From contig CAJJDP010000015.1 in assembly GCA_905182995.1 (NCBI GenBank), positions 496,001 to 560,000 of the forward strand: a DNA stretch of 64,000 nucleotides. Reading direction: 5' to 3'. This stretch comes from Paramecium octaurelia. Taxonomy: Eukaryota > Ciliophora > Oligohymenophorea > Peniculida > Parameciidae. Made by a program: the position numbers and the translations under genes. The notes under the pieces were generated by a model, which saw only the letters and a list, made by a program, of their open reading frames with translations, was not told the origin of the DNA and did no database searches. Of the stretch, positions 24,601-36,350 are shown one piece after another (within the stretch, counting starts at the first letter, position 1; every line of letters begins with the position of its first letter).

Positions 24601-25239
24601 AACTTTATATTAAATTATTCAGGTAATTAGATTCTGCTTATGATTTCAAATGATGATAAATTCCAAATTGATAATGATCTGTCTGCCATTACAGTTGCTA
24701 ATTCTGTTGAAGAAGGCAAGAAACTGGCTCCTACGAAGATACTTCCTTTGGAGAACAACGAATGAACTTTGTCAAATGAATCCAGGGAATGTAATATGCA
24801 TTAATCTTGACTCACTGAAAGTAAGAGATTTTATGTGTGATTAGTATGCAAACTCAGGATGTGATGTTCATGACCTTTGAGTGTTTTCAAATTTCTTCCG
24901 TCTTAATTGTTAATTTAGATATTTACTTTAGCAGGAGACAATTTGAATAGATTTATTTTAGAGAGCAATTGCTAATTAACCTCCCTTGTTATCTATGTAT
25001 GATATCATTTGAGCTGGACTAATTGTAGGTATATTGATGTATCTGTTTTTATCATGATAAAAGATGAAGGGATTTCCTGATTAGTCTATGCAAACTAAGA
25101 AATCGAAATAGTAAACTATTTTTGGTTGGCTCTTCAATTTAATCAAATCAATCAATCCATTTATTGTTTATCCTTCTGGATTCATCAAGGATCCATTCTT
25201 CACTGCCAGGGTGTGTTATTATTGACCTTTATTTTTCAT
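21675..25239 (-). CDS. TBC1D31: TBC1D31/WDR67 homologue (WD40, TBC and coiled coil)
   Basis: The protein has 1,170 residues with introns at 24902-24926 and 21845-21871. The first 400 residues are WD40 repeats (RNLKTLKGHEHHILSLHTNH, MADRSLSIWNLSSFEIISRI). A TBC domain follows: FLTQYHVFPDDKRSLIWRSL, NQEAYNNLINQGIHPAYQKL, LQRTLSCLAYYCPLFAEIDY and LVFPFVKLFKRGEELLIFEA. The last 500 residues are a Q/E-rich coiled coil. This exact order is that of TBC1D31, a centriolar-satellite protein linked to ciliogenesis. The classical TBC R-finger region is not obvious, as in other TBC1D31 proteins, so GAP activity is doubtful. Basal-body work in Paramecium is an inference from the family. Confidence 0.9.
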
Positions 25240-25323
25240 ATTAATTTAAAATTTAAAAAGTAAGTTATACTCATAAAATTAAACAAATGCATTTTTATTA
25301 TGAAAAAGAAAATTAATTAAATC

Positions 25324-25755
25324 TCATTCATACCTCAATCTTGATGTTTATACTGCAGTAACTGAATAAACAGGCAGAGTTCGTTGCTTTACTATGAGGC
25401 AAGGAGACTTTTGCCGATCTCTAAGTAATTGTAAAGCCTTGGCTCTACTAAATTTATAGGGACTATTTAGTCTAATTTAGGCTTTTTATTTTATTTGATT
25501 GCACTCTATCAAATCATTAATTTATAAAGACGAATGCGATCTCAATGTATTTTACCTACTACTCTACTTTTCTCTGGTTATCAATCTCTCCCTTGGACTG
25601 ACAAGTTATTTTCTTGTTTCTTCACCGTATTCTTCTTTACTTGTGTAAAATACATTGGTAGCCACCACTTCAAGTTTTTTTTTATTGAAAAGTTGTTTAA
25701 TAAATGATAAACTTGGTTTTTGTTGTGTTGAATTCTTATTTTTAATTAAATTCAT
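25324..25755 (-). CDS. Small basic protein, function unknown
   Basis: This is an intronless 143-residue frame from MNLIKNKNSTQQKPSL to a TGA at 25324-25326. It is strongly basic and Ser/Arg-rich (SPRERLITREKQSSRQ, SPYKFSRAKALQLLRDRQKS), with no recognised domain. The frame is free of TGA over its length while the other two minus-strand frames are broken, which supports coding. It sits 84 bp upstream of the TBC1D31 start. Confidence 0.5.
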
Positions 25756-26339
25756 TTATTGTATTGATTAAATTATAAAATGACTTTTTATTATTCAGCA
25801 TTTATTGTTAGACAACAGTAACTATTACATAATATTGTCTTTAAACACCTCACTTACGAGTCTAAATTCAAGTAATGAGCACTCCTTAAGGTTTTTCCAT
25901 ATTACATAGATCATTGATTAAAACTTCACAGATATATTTTAAAGTCTAAATTTCTTATTAACATCCTGGTTATTTCATTTAACTTCCTTAACTAATTGTT
26001 TACTTCTTAAAATATCAACTATCTTTTTGTTTTTCATTTAAAATTTCTAAAGATCTTAATCAAAATTTATTCACAAAAAAGATAAAGTAAATATTAAATA
26101 ACTATCAATTAACTTTATTAATATTAATTGTAAAAATTGTATTCATAAGAGAATATTGTTGCCATATTGCCTTTAGATTGGTAAAGAAAATATTCAAATA
26201 AGGAATGTGTTGAATATTGATTCAATCCTTATCTAACTATATGATGCAGAGAGGCCTGATTGGGAAAACAATTGAATATTATTTAAGTTTAGAGATTAGG
26301 ACTTAAAATGAAATAAATAAATAAATAATTTAATTAATA
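25756..26339. other. Intergenic spacer
   Basis: This 584-base AT-rich region lies between divergent genes. I see no convincing frame or RNA gene. Confidence 0.4.
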
Positions 26340-28716
26340 ATGCAAAAGGCTAATATCATTTTTTTCTATGGACCACCTGCAACTGCAAAATCTTATGTGG
26401 CATAATAGGTAGCAAAATAAACAGGCTATGTTTATTTCAACTTGGATGAATTCTATGGCAAAGTGAAAGCATAATCAGAGGTGGAAAAATTGAATAAATT
26501 GATGTAAGTGTTCTAGGCTGAACCAAAAAACTATGTTGTTGATGGATTTCTAGATAAAAAGGCTTAAGCTGTTGTATTCTTTGAGCATTATCAAAAACCC
26601 AGATATGTCGTATATTTCCAATCTAGCAAAGATGAAGTTGAATAGAATATCAGATTATTGAGTACAGAGGATCAAAAGAAACATCGTTTTTAGAGATTTA
26701 GCAACTTCCTCTAAAATCGTGATGAACTGCTGGCTTACTTAAAGAAGTTTCAATTCTTTGTAACTGTCGATGCAGTATAAAAAGGATTGTCAAATAATTT
26801 TTAATAGTCCTCAGATTTGATCATTCAATCGATCATGAGTTTTTTAAAGCCAAAGGTCTTGGTGGCCTTGACCTATAATAACGAGGAATTGGCGGAAGTT
26901 TACTTGAATAAAGTGGAGACAGAATTGGGATTCAAGCATTTGCATATGGAAACACTATGCGAAGAAGAGTTAGCCAAAGGAACTCCACAAGGAAAATAAA
27001 TGGGTGCATTCCTCAACTCAGGTTAGGTGGTGCCACCTTAAATGCAAATAGAATTGTTGAGGAAATACTTGTATGAAGATCCTCAATAAAATAAATTTAT
27101 ACTTACGAGCTTCCCTGAAAAGTATTAGGAATTTAGAACCTTTGAAGACAAGTTGTTCCCCATTACAGGATTGATCAATTTCTTGAAGGAGGGTAAATCA
27201 GTGTCATTTTCTGCTAAAATAAACCCAGTATTGCATTATTCAGCCGAAGGCAAGAATCTAATAATTCAAAATGAAGATTTGGGACCATTCCAGTCGTATT
27301 TAACAAAAAGAGTAAAGTATGGTGTTGTCATTGGTCCTGTAATGTCAGGTAAGTCAACATTTGCTAAGTACATCTCATAAAAATTTGGCTTTAATTTGAT
27401 TGAATGGGGAGAAACTGCAATCACTTAATTGAAGGAGAAGTTAAGCACAGTGCCTGGAGAACAAATAGAAGAATTGACTCTGCCTATGATAATCAAATAT
27501 TATAAGGATTTCTTTAGTAATGTCACAAATGAAAAGTATGTGTTTGATGGGTATTGCAAAATATTAATTTTATTAGATTCCCTCCAGGATGTGAAAAGCC
27601 AGAGTAGATTTTATAGTTTTTAAATTTGGGACAAGCTAGTTGGGTGTTAAATATTGGATTAGATTAAGCTAATTAGTGGATTAGATTTAAAATCAAGAGC
27701 GAATTAGATGCAGCACAAGAAATGACAGATGATGACAAAGAGAAGATGATTACTAATGCAAAAGCACATGAGGAAATCTTAAAGTAAGTTTAAGTGTATG
27801 TATAACAACAACCTGATTGTAAATTATTTAAATAAGATACGAACTATTCCTTGGAATAGAATTTTAAAGCAATCGATTAGATATTTGGAAAAAGAGTGTA
27901 TTTGGCATCAATCTTAGCTAATTTAGATTCAGACATCTACGAAGCATTGAAATTGATATACGTCAACATTGCTGCAAAACACAGAATGGCATTTGTTGAT
28001 GTTGAATAATTAATTGCTAAGAACTTTGAGAAACTCTCTAACGATTATGAGATGAGATGGACAAAATAAAATTGTAAAAACCCATCCAACTTCACTCCTG
28101 AAACTGTGATGAAATTAGTTAAGTAATACATAGATGAGTTGCCTATTTAAAGCAGGTAAGAATTCATATTAATTAATATAATAGAGATGTATTGTTGTGG
28201 GGTTACATATCAGCTGATTAATAGGGGGACAAATAACAACAAGAACAAATATTCCCAAGAGCCACAGATGAATTGATGATGGTCGAGAAGTCCTTGGGAT
28301 AGATAAAAGTCTTGTATGCCATCACTGAATAACCATTAAATTCAGAAATCAATGATCCTGAGTGGGTTTTAGAAAAACCAGAAGTCCCACCTCCTAAACA
28401 AGAAGGCGATGGTGGTGATGAAGAGCCTAAAGATGGTGGAAATGCAGATGGAGAAGAAAATGTTCCAAAGTTTAATATTTATAATTATCAATGGACTAAA
28501 AGTGAGGTTCCTAAAAACATGGCGTAAATATTCATGAAGGTCAAATAACCCAATCCTGTAACTATTATTTATTCATTTTAGGTCTAACTTGAAGTCAGTG
28601 ATTATAGCTTTAAATTAATTTATGATAACTTTGATGAGCTTGTCTAATCATTTTAAGAAAATAGCAATCTTACATATTATGCTTAGATATAATTACAATA
28701 ACCAATTATGGATTGA
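26340..28716 (+). CDS. Multidomain adenylate/nucleoside monophosphate kinase-like protein
   Basis: The protein has 765 residues with introns at 27551-27576, 28156-28184 and 28558-28581. The first domain opens IIFFYGPPATAKSYVAQQ, a P-loop in which the last glycine of GxxxxGKS is Ala. It includes KNYVVDGFLDKKAQA, resembling the NMP-kinase VVDGFP segment. A second, canonical P-loop, VVIGPVMSGKSTFAKYI, starts near residue 330 and is followed by KYVFDGFPPG. An acidic linker (EGDGGDEEPKDGGNADGEE) precedes the C-terminus. Repeated AK domains with one degenerate P-loop are typical of AK7/AK8/AK9 axonemal proteins, so a ciliary nucleotide-balance role is likely but inferred. Confidence 0.7.
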
Positions 28717-29165
28717 ATTATTCATTAAAAATATATATAATTCAATGATTAAATAATTTATGATAAATACTTGATGAATTTTCAAAAAGCTGATTATTAG
28801 ATTAAATCATTTAATGATTTTAAATCTTCCATTAAATTTCATTTTTATTTTATAATTTAAATTGATGTAAACAACTAATCACAGATTATTAAATTCTCTA
28901 AATTTTCACCACTTACTTAAGAAGGTCGCAAGGCTCTATTTTTTTACTAAGTATGAATTTAATATTTATTTTTAATATTAGTTACAATTGATAAACAAAA
29001 TCAAATTGTGAAAAATTCGAAGTTATTTGAATTGATTTTAGAATGAGCGAAGGATTCAAAAATAGAATTAACAACAAGAGAACTTACTTATAGAGAGGAT
29101 AGAATTGAATTGATATGAGCTATTTATTGATGATTTTTTAAATATAATAAAATAAAATTAATTTA
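28717..29165. other. Intergenic spacer
   Basis: This AT-rich spacer contains only a 21-codon frame at about 29043-29108 (MSEGFKNRINNKRT...), too short to support by itself. No other structure is seen. Confidence 0.35.
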
Positions 29166-29971
29166 ATGGGAAGTTGCTGTTCTCATAGTGAAAATAGGGA
29201 GGGTAACCATCATGGAGGTCATGAATAATAGAGAATGCCTAGGGCAATTGGTAGATAGTAATAGAATGGGAATGCAATTCAGGATGTTAATGAATAATAT
29301 AAAATATATTTTGATATTTTGGAATAACAAGTTAGTGGTAAGGGTTTAAAGAGAACCTAAGCATATAAAAGTCATATTGATATTGGTTAGATCGAAAAGT
29401 TGAGGACTGTTTTTTGGGGTAAGTAATGAATTATATAATTGATTTAAGAAACCAGAGTTGAGGGAAAACAAGAGATTTGGTAGATCTTAAGGTCGATCAT
29501 ACATGAAGACGAGGGTACGAGAATAAAATTATATTAGAAACTGCTCGTTTACTAGTACAGGAGGCTGAATTGAAACCAATCAAAGATTCCTTATAACATG
29601 TATATGATAAATTGGGACAAAAATACGATGTACCAATATTTTGCATAAATGATCCAATAGAGTATTCAAATGAGAAATTTGAGGACAGAGGTTTGATTTA
29701 AAATTACGGTAATGATTCTGTAAAATTAACGATCCGCAGTGTCAATTTGAATGGTAAGGATATTGTGGTAGAATGCAAGCAGAATTAGAGTGTAGTGGAT
29801 TTGAAAGAAATAATAAGTGTTGAGTTGCAGAAGGGTCATTAAATTTAATTGGAATCCATGAAACTGTTTTACAGAGGAAAAGAAATGTAAGAGAATTATC
29901 AAGTTGGAAGATACAATTTAAATAAAGAAGCTATAGTTATAGCTTATCTAAAAGTACTCCAAAAGACATGA
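29166..29971 (+). CDS. UBTD-type ubiquitin-like domain protein with lipid-anchor N-terminus
   Basis: The protein has 250 residues with introns at 29419-29448 and 29515-29537. The N-terminus MGSCCSH has Gly2 for myristoylation and Cys4/Cys5 for palmitoylation. The UBTD N-domain reads EKLRTVFWETRVEGKQEIWQ and later DSLQHVYDKLGQKYDVPIFC. The ubiquitin-like fold is at about residues 165-248: VKLTIRSVNLNGKDIVVECK, LKEIISVELQKGHQIQLESM and KLFYRGKEMQENYQV. Animal UBTD1/2 work with UBE2D-type E2 enzymes. Membrane attachment is inferred from the first residues. Confidence 0.85.
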
Positions 29972-30832
29972 TTAAAACATAACATTTATAATCAATATAT
30001 CATAAAATGTATTGTATGAAAATTTTTAAATTATATAATAGACGATCTCATTCTCACTTAATATGTAAAAAACAATCATCTAATTAGATTATGAAATCAT
30101 AGAGATTTGCCACTCGAAACCCTTATTTTATAGCCACAAGGTTGATTAATTTAAAAATTCTCCAATTATTAATTATATTGATTAATTTCATTTTAAAGTT
30201 ATATATTGATTTTACTTCAAGGAATTCAGTTAATATTCTAGCAATGATATCTCTATTATAGTTGTAATTCTATAATATTATGATATCTAAAAGCATTGAA
30301 TGATGGTATTTTAATAGTTTCACTAATAAATATCCTTGTTTATATAAATAGTTTAAAACATAAAATACTAAATCTTTTGTTATTAACATAAAACAATTAT
30401 TTGCAATCTGCTAACCATATTGACATATAATATTACTGAAATAGATAATATGAATGTTTAAGAAATTTGAAAGTTTTTGATTAAAGACAAACATTTTAAT
30501 TTGACCAATTTAATTATATTTATTAAAGACAAACACGTCAATTAGACCAACTTAATAGCAATCATAATATACAATATTACCAAAAAATCTTAGATTAATA
30601 TATGAATATTAGAATTATGAACAAGATAAAATTTTGAATAAAAATGATTTTAATTCTTCAAAAATATCATAATTTTTAGGGCATTTTTGATTGAACTTCA
30701 TCAATTTAAACCTATTGATTTTCTTTGCAAACCTTAATACTCATTGGAACTGCTCTTTAGGCTTCAATTTAGAATATAAAATAAATATAATGGTTAATAC
30801 ATAATATGATATATATCATTTTTGTTACATAT
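29972..30832. other. Long convergent intergenic region with degenerate duplicated motif
   Basis: This 861-base spacer lies between convergent genes and is unusually long for this genome. A roughly 40-bp motif (ATTAAAGACAAACA ... GACCAA) occurs twice, near 30483-30520 and 30523-30565, imperfectly conserved. On the minus strand a 34-codon frame (30679-30780, ...AVPMSIKVCKENQQVQIDE) could be a small 3' exon, but I could not splice it convincingly to the RING gene. Confidence 0.35.
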
Positions 30833-32065
30833 TCATTTAGCAACAATTCCAAAACTTACATGTTCTTATTAAACTGTTAAAACCTAGGCAATTTCAATTC
30901 TACAAAGAAAGCATGCTTCAGTATTTCCAATACACTAGGCACAAAATTTGCCATGACCACACGGCATGAATATCTTTTCTCCAATTCTATCTTAACATAT
31001 AATACACAAATTGGATTCCTCAGAATTCACTGATTATAGATCATTACTCAACATGGGAGGCTGACTTGATTACCTTTATCCCATATTGGTGATAATGGGT
31101 TTGTAATAATTAGTTGAAACTCTTTAGAGGATAGTAGGTTATTCATAGGGTTATTGCTTTTCTTCTAAGTCTTTTCCCATTTCTAAATTAAATATGAAAT
31201 TTGCATAATATTATTCCAAATCTTTCTTCTTCATATATGTGAATGATGTTAAAAAAACGAATAGAATAGGAAGGACAATAATCAAAGCAAAGAGATTGAG
31301 ATATAAAAATAGATTTGTCAACAATATTGTAGTCTAATACAAAACAAATTACATGTAATACGCATCTTTATATGAATATTATATCTTACTCTTCTATTTT
31401 TCACTTTTCTTGATCAAGTCTGGAATTACTTTTATTGCAAAATATAGAACTGAGACAAACGTTATCACTCCATTTAATATTAGTAGAATCAAAAACAACC
31501 ATAAGACTTGTATCCAATCCCAAGCAACAAAACTATCCAATTTTAGAGTGATCGATAAAGTTTCAACTAATATTACTATCTTCCATAGTACATTAAACTA
31601 TTATGTCATTCTTTATGCTATACGAACTATTAAAATGCAACAAATGCGAAATATTTTTTTTTATTGCAATAGATAAGCAATCTAAGGATCAACATTAATA
31701 ATGGAAACAGTATTAACATCAAATAAAACTCAATTTCAAGCACAACAATCAAAATAAAACATAGTTTCATTAAAGCATATATAAATGATTCTAAATAATA
31801 ATACACCTTTAATTCTTTTTATAAGCAATAACAAGTTTAAGCACATCGGCCTATTATAAAAGTTACAAATATTACATATATCAATAAAAATCAGGCAAAT
31901 CACAACCTAGATTATTGATAAAATATTTTCTAAATAAAAGGAAATTAAAAAATAAACATATAGATATAAAAAGATTTCTAAGTATTATTCTCGTACAAAT
32001 TCTAGTGCTAATTATTTTACTTCTGTTTCTAATTAAACTTTGACTCGATCTAGTTATTCTTACAT
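30833..32065 (-). CDS. Multi-pass membrane protein with C-terminal RING finger (E3 ligase-like)
   Basis: The protein has 393 residues with introns at 31851-31875 and 31598-31623. After a short helix (MQEQLDRVKVQLETEVKQLA) there are several hydrophobic segments (YLYVYFLISFYL, LCFILIVVLEIEFYLMLILF, IQVLWLFLILLILNGVITFV, LFALIIVLPILFVFLTSF). The C-terminus carries CIICQDRIGEKIFMPCGHGK, FCAQCIGNTEACFLCRIEIA, a C3HC4-type RING with all eight ligands (CxxC...CxH...CxxC...CxxC). A membrane-anchored ubiquitin ligase is the natural reading. A further small downstream exon cannot be excluded. Confidence 0.78.
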
Positions 32066-32540
32066 ATTCAAAAAATAAACTTATTAAATTTATTAAGCAA
32101 AATCTTTATTAATTATTTCTTTAAATATTAGAGATGATTAAAGGCTTTTCTTTTCATAAACAAAAAGCTAACACAAATTTATTTAATCTCAACTAAAATT
32201 GGATTTAATAGAATTATCTGTTTAATAATTTCAAATCATCTTCAAGGGGAATAAAATTAAATTTAACCTATGTTATGTAATGTTTAAAATTACTTCATTG
32301 CTATTCAGCTAAAATTTGATTTTGCAATGAAATATACTTTATATATATGAATTATATGAGAAAAATAAGCAAATAATAATGCTATACAGGTATAAATGGT
32401 ATATTAGGTCAATCTAATAGGATTAACTAGGAATCTCATAGGGAAACAAGATTAAAATGCAGAAAATATGAAATAAAGTGTATTCCAATTTAATATTATA
32501 TAAATGATAATTTTTTATATTAATATTAAAAACGGATTGT
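32066..32540. other. Intergenic spacer
   Basis: This 475-base AT-rich region between divergent genes contains no gene that I can support. Confidence 0.4.
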
Positions 32541-33682
32541 ATGAGGAAATTAGTTTCTGTACTATTGATTTCTCTCACTTTGGCAAGTCAAATTCAAGGT
32601 CCTTTATCAAATCCAATAATGAATGAATTGGAATCAACTCATTTGGGCAAAGCATTCTTGAAATTACTTAGCCTAAAATCAAAGGCATAACAATTTGATT
32701 TCTCTAAATTATATGCAGCACTTGATGACTTACAAAATTCAATCAAATAAAGATTGGCTGATGAATAGCAAGCATATTAGTAAGATGAAGTCTAATATTT
32801 CACAGACAAGGAATTTTTTTCAGGTCAGATTACTCAATTCCAGAATGAAGTAAACCAATTAGCTTACCTTATTAGATTGCATCATTGGAAATAGATGTTA
32901 CAGATTTCACTGAAAGCAGAGATTTATTATAAATTGCCTTGAATGGAAAAGTAGATGAATTGAAGGAAGTTTAATCTTTGGCTGATGGATTAGCAGCAAG
33001 AATCAAAAAGGAAGAAGAAATCTTCAAGGATCAATAAAATCAATATACAAATGCCGTTTAAGCTCTTGATTAAGCTTTGTAATTGATCGGATAACTCAGA
33101 GACGGTTCATTTATTTAGAACAGAGGTGTTTCATTCTTAGAAGAAGGCCTAAAGTAACTCTAACATCAAAGAATCATGTATGGTCCTTTGATTACTGCAT
33201 TCACTTAAATCATGGCTCCAAGTTTCAATGACTCTGAAGCAAGTGCTAAAGTTTAGAAGTTAATTCAAAATTTGAGAGACACCATTGTGAAAAACAAAAC
33301 TGACTTAGAAAATGCCTATCAATAGGTTAGATCCATTGATGATCACAATCTCAGCCAGTATAACTAAAGAATAAACAACTTATCAACAATTGTAATTCCA
33401 ACCATCTAGGCTGAAATCTAAACTAGAGATGGTAATAATTGTTTATTATTGATAAGCTCAAATTTAAACCAAGTAAAATTTACTCAGAGATGCCTAAACC
33501 AATTTCAAGACAGCTACAGATAACTTAGATAATACTAATAACAGATGGGTTGAAAGGTATTTTTAGTAAATAACTTTAGAACCAATGAACACAATAAGTT
33601 GATGGATTAACTGTTAACTTAATAATCCCTATTTCCCAAGATTGTAAATTAATTGGAAGGAGCAGGAGTTAGAAGAAGATGA
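32541..33682 (+). CDS. Trichocyst matrix protein (TMP family)
   Basis: The protein has 355 residues with three introns (26, 25 and 23 nt). It opens with a signal peptide, MRKLVSVLLISLTLASQIQG. The rest is helical and Q/N/D-rich with TMP hallmarks: SKLYAALDDLQNSIKQRLAD, FQNEIASLEIDVTDFTESRD, NRGVSFLEEGLKQLQHQRIM and ATDNLDNTNNRWVERTNEHN. TMPs are secreted, proteolytically processed and crystallise in trichocysts, the defensive dense-core granules of Paramecium. This supports the genus assignment. The protein ends GAGVRRR. Confidence 0.85.
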
Positions 33683-33730
33683 TTTTCTTAAATTTATCAA
33701 AACATAATATTTAATAATATATATTTTAAT

Positions 33731-34450
33731 ATGTAAAATTTTAAAAGAGTTGTTATTTTATTATCTAAAACTTCTGGAAGAGACAAAGTAAGTATTGAAT
33801 AAATTATTATTTGATTAGTCTTGTAGAATTTTACAATATTTTGGTAAATTTTGTGCAGAATAATTGAAGGAATTGAAATAAGATGAATTATCATTAAAGT
33901 GCAAAAATTTAAGCTCAAACATGAGTTTAACAAGGAAAGTCTTAAGATTTGGAAGAACAATTGGAATCATTATTTCGATTATGGAATTATCGAAATAAAA
34001 AGGAAATAAAGCAATCATTCTCAATAAAATATTGATGAACATCTCTTGCTTCCTTTATTTCCTTGTTGATCATACTCATTGGTTTTGTAAAGTAAATTCA
34101 TTATTTAACTTAGATTTAAGTGATACAAAACCCATAACTCGAAGCTAAAGCTGATTATTGGAGTGACGCACTTTGGTGCTTTGAGGCGTTCTTTGATTGC
34201 GTGGCATTAATTTTAGAAATTAGAGAAGAAGAAAATAAAAGTTAAGATTCAAAGTCACCCCAACGTCTTTTCAATCTCAAATTGGACCTATTAAGAGCCT
34301 TTATGGACTTGTTGGTATCTATAATATTTTAACTATGAGAGTGCTTATGGATTTATCAGTAATGGAAGAGTGCCAGGCAAATGGATTGGTTTCTTTGGAA
34401 CCATTAGCTCAATTATTGGACTTAAATAACAATGGGATGCCGCAAAGTGA
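33731..34450 (+). CDS. PEX11: Peroxisomal membrane protein PEX11
   Basis: The protein has 213 residues with introns of 31, 22 and 25 nt. The start MQNFKRVVILLSKTSGRDK matches the PEX11 N-terminal amphipathic helix (LSxTxGRDK). Further on are RILQYFGKFCAEQL, LTRKVLRFGRTIGIIISIME and ISCFLYFLVDHTHWFCK. The end, GFFGTISSIIGLKQQWDAAK, is the characteristic GxxGxxSSxIGLxxxW C-terminus. PEX11 curves and divides peroxisomal membranes. It is convergent with the next gene, 38 bp away. Confidence 0.9.
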
Positions 34451-34488
34451 ATTATAATATTTTCAGAAATGTATTTAATAACAATAAA

Positions 34489-36350
34489 TCATTGGGTTTG
34501 TTCAATAATTTAGAGCAACAATGCTTGATTCTTCATAATATTCAATTTTGGTTTTGAAAATATTGCGAACACTGATGTTAGCAAAGTAACATTAGGTACT
34601 TCCAACTCCAAAAACCTTTTATATTCATCTTTATGTTTAGCACACAACTTTTCGTAAAACAAGAACATAATTCTTTTCATTCTTTGTTTAGAAATAAGAA
34701 TTTATGGGGACTGCTATCTGATATTTTAAATCATTTGCTCCATCTAAAGATAGAACTTATTTCTTTGTGCAAAATAAAACTCTTAGATTAGCTTAACCTT
34801 AAGGTAAAAATTAATAAAAGATTGCTATAATTATGCTTACGTTTTTATAAAAAATGTATCATTTAAAGTTATCAAGATAAGATCCGATATTTATCGTGAA
34901 ATTTTTTCAGTTAGTTATTTTGAGAAGATTGATAGAGTTAAATTGGTTTACATTAAAACTCTCAAATTAAGAGAGGTATTTTTTTCATTAACTTATTTCC
35001 ATCTTTGTGCATAATGTTTCGGAGAATTATTCATGCATCTTAATATTTTGTTAATTTTAAAATGAGCATAGAGGATATCAACATATTTTATAAAATTAAG
35101 GGCAATTATCCATTAATTGATGTATTTTTTCATCATTCTTTATTGATGTAATTATTTATAAGATTGTACTAACATTCTTTGGTATCTTGAAATTACATTT
35201 TAAGATAATAATTAAAGTTTTTTCTGTTAAACTAATAATATTTTATTTTTTAACGAAACCTATTCGCATCTTTGTTTGACTGAATTGATTCTACGATTAT
35301 CACTAAATAATTTAATTGGAGGGACACTTTCATGAATTAGAGATTTTCCAATACTTTACATATTTAAAGAAGATATATTATTTTTGCTTGTATTAAAAGA
35401 TTCATCATCTGTATTATTGTTATTCTAATAACCACTTCGCATTCTGAGTTATTCTTTTCCATCGTAACACAAAAAATAACTCCTGTCATATTGGGATGCT
35501 ATTATGTTAATTCTTAATTTTTATACTTTGAAACCAAGCCTTAAGTTTTATTGAAGTACTATAATCTGACAAGAGAGAGAAAAATAAATAATTCTTGTGT
35601 TCTTCAGGTTTCTTAATTACAATGATTTTTTATTATTTTAGAACAACATGTTTCTGATGATTCCTTTCCGAAGGCTAAGAGGTTAAAAATGAAAAATAAA
35701 TATTGCATTTAAAAGCTCCTACATTGAAAAATATTTTCAAAGGAAAATAATCTTAAATCCTTATTTTAATATATTATGGAAAGCCTTTCAATATAGATGT
35801 GCTTGCCCATTAATCATTTTCCAATTCTAAACAGTCATATTAGTAATCCAGTTGATCCGAAAAAAGTAAGTAATTCCTCTATAATATAATATTATACTAT
35901 ACTGTTTCTCTTCAATTAGTAAGGCTGGTAAAAATTTTAATCCATAAAATTATTTATTTTAAATTTGTATATATATAATAACTTCTTTTTCTTAGAATTA
36001 TGTATTCTTAAGAATAGTTTACAACCTTGACAATTTATAATCATTAAATCTCGGTATGGGTTCACTAGAACTGTACAATATATCTTTGGTTCAATTCCTT
36101 CAACACTAAACTTACTTCATTTTTAATACTCTTTAAACAGTTATCTTCGACTTAAAAATATTGGGATTATTATGATTTTTATATTTATCTTTAAATTCTT
36201 TTGTTTTTACCTTTTATCTAATGATATTTTATTTTTTTCTAATTATCTTTCATAAACTTTTTCAATTCTTGTAATCAATCTTTTGCTATTTATCCATCTA
36301 AATATTAAAATATTTTAAATTCATCTATTAAATATATATGTCAACTCCAT
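34489..36350 (-). CDS. Beta-rich N-domain plus long coiled coil, function unknown
   Basis: The protein has about 580 residues with introns 36106-36129, 35879-35897 (19 nt), 35499-35526 and a tentative 48-nt first intron that is needed to reach an ATG at 36350. Residues 60-290 look beta-rich (PKIYCTVLVNPYRDLMIINC, LKGFPQYIKIRIQDYFPLKI, IKLKAWFQTSQYDRSYFLCY). After an Asn-rich stretch the remainder is helical (VSLKNKILLVQQKKLQLLSQ, MFLFYEKLCAKHKDEYKRFL). No family is recognised. The coding frame is continuous and convincing from about 36290 to 34489; the start exon is a guess. Confidence 0.58.

Noticed and set aside
36000-36130. Alternative minus-strand splicing with 18-nt or 33-nt introns
   Set aside because: These left in-frame TGAs or broke the downstream beta-rich domain; the 24-nt intron at 36106-36129 preserves it.
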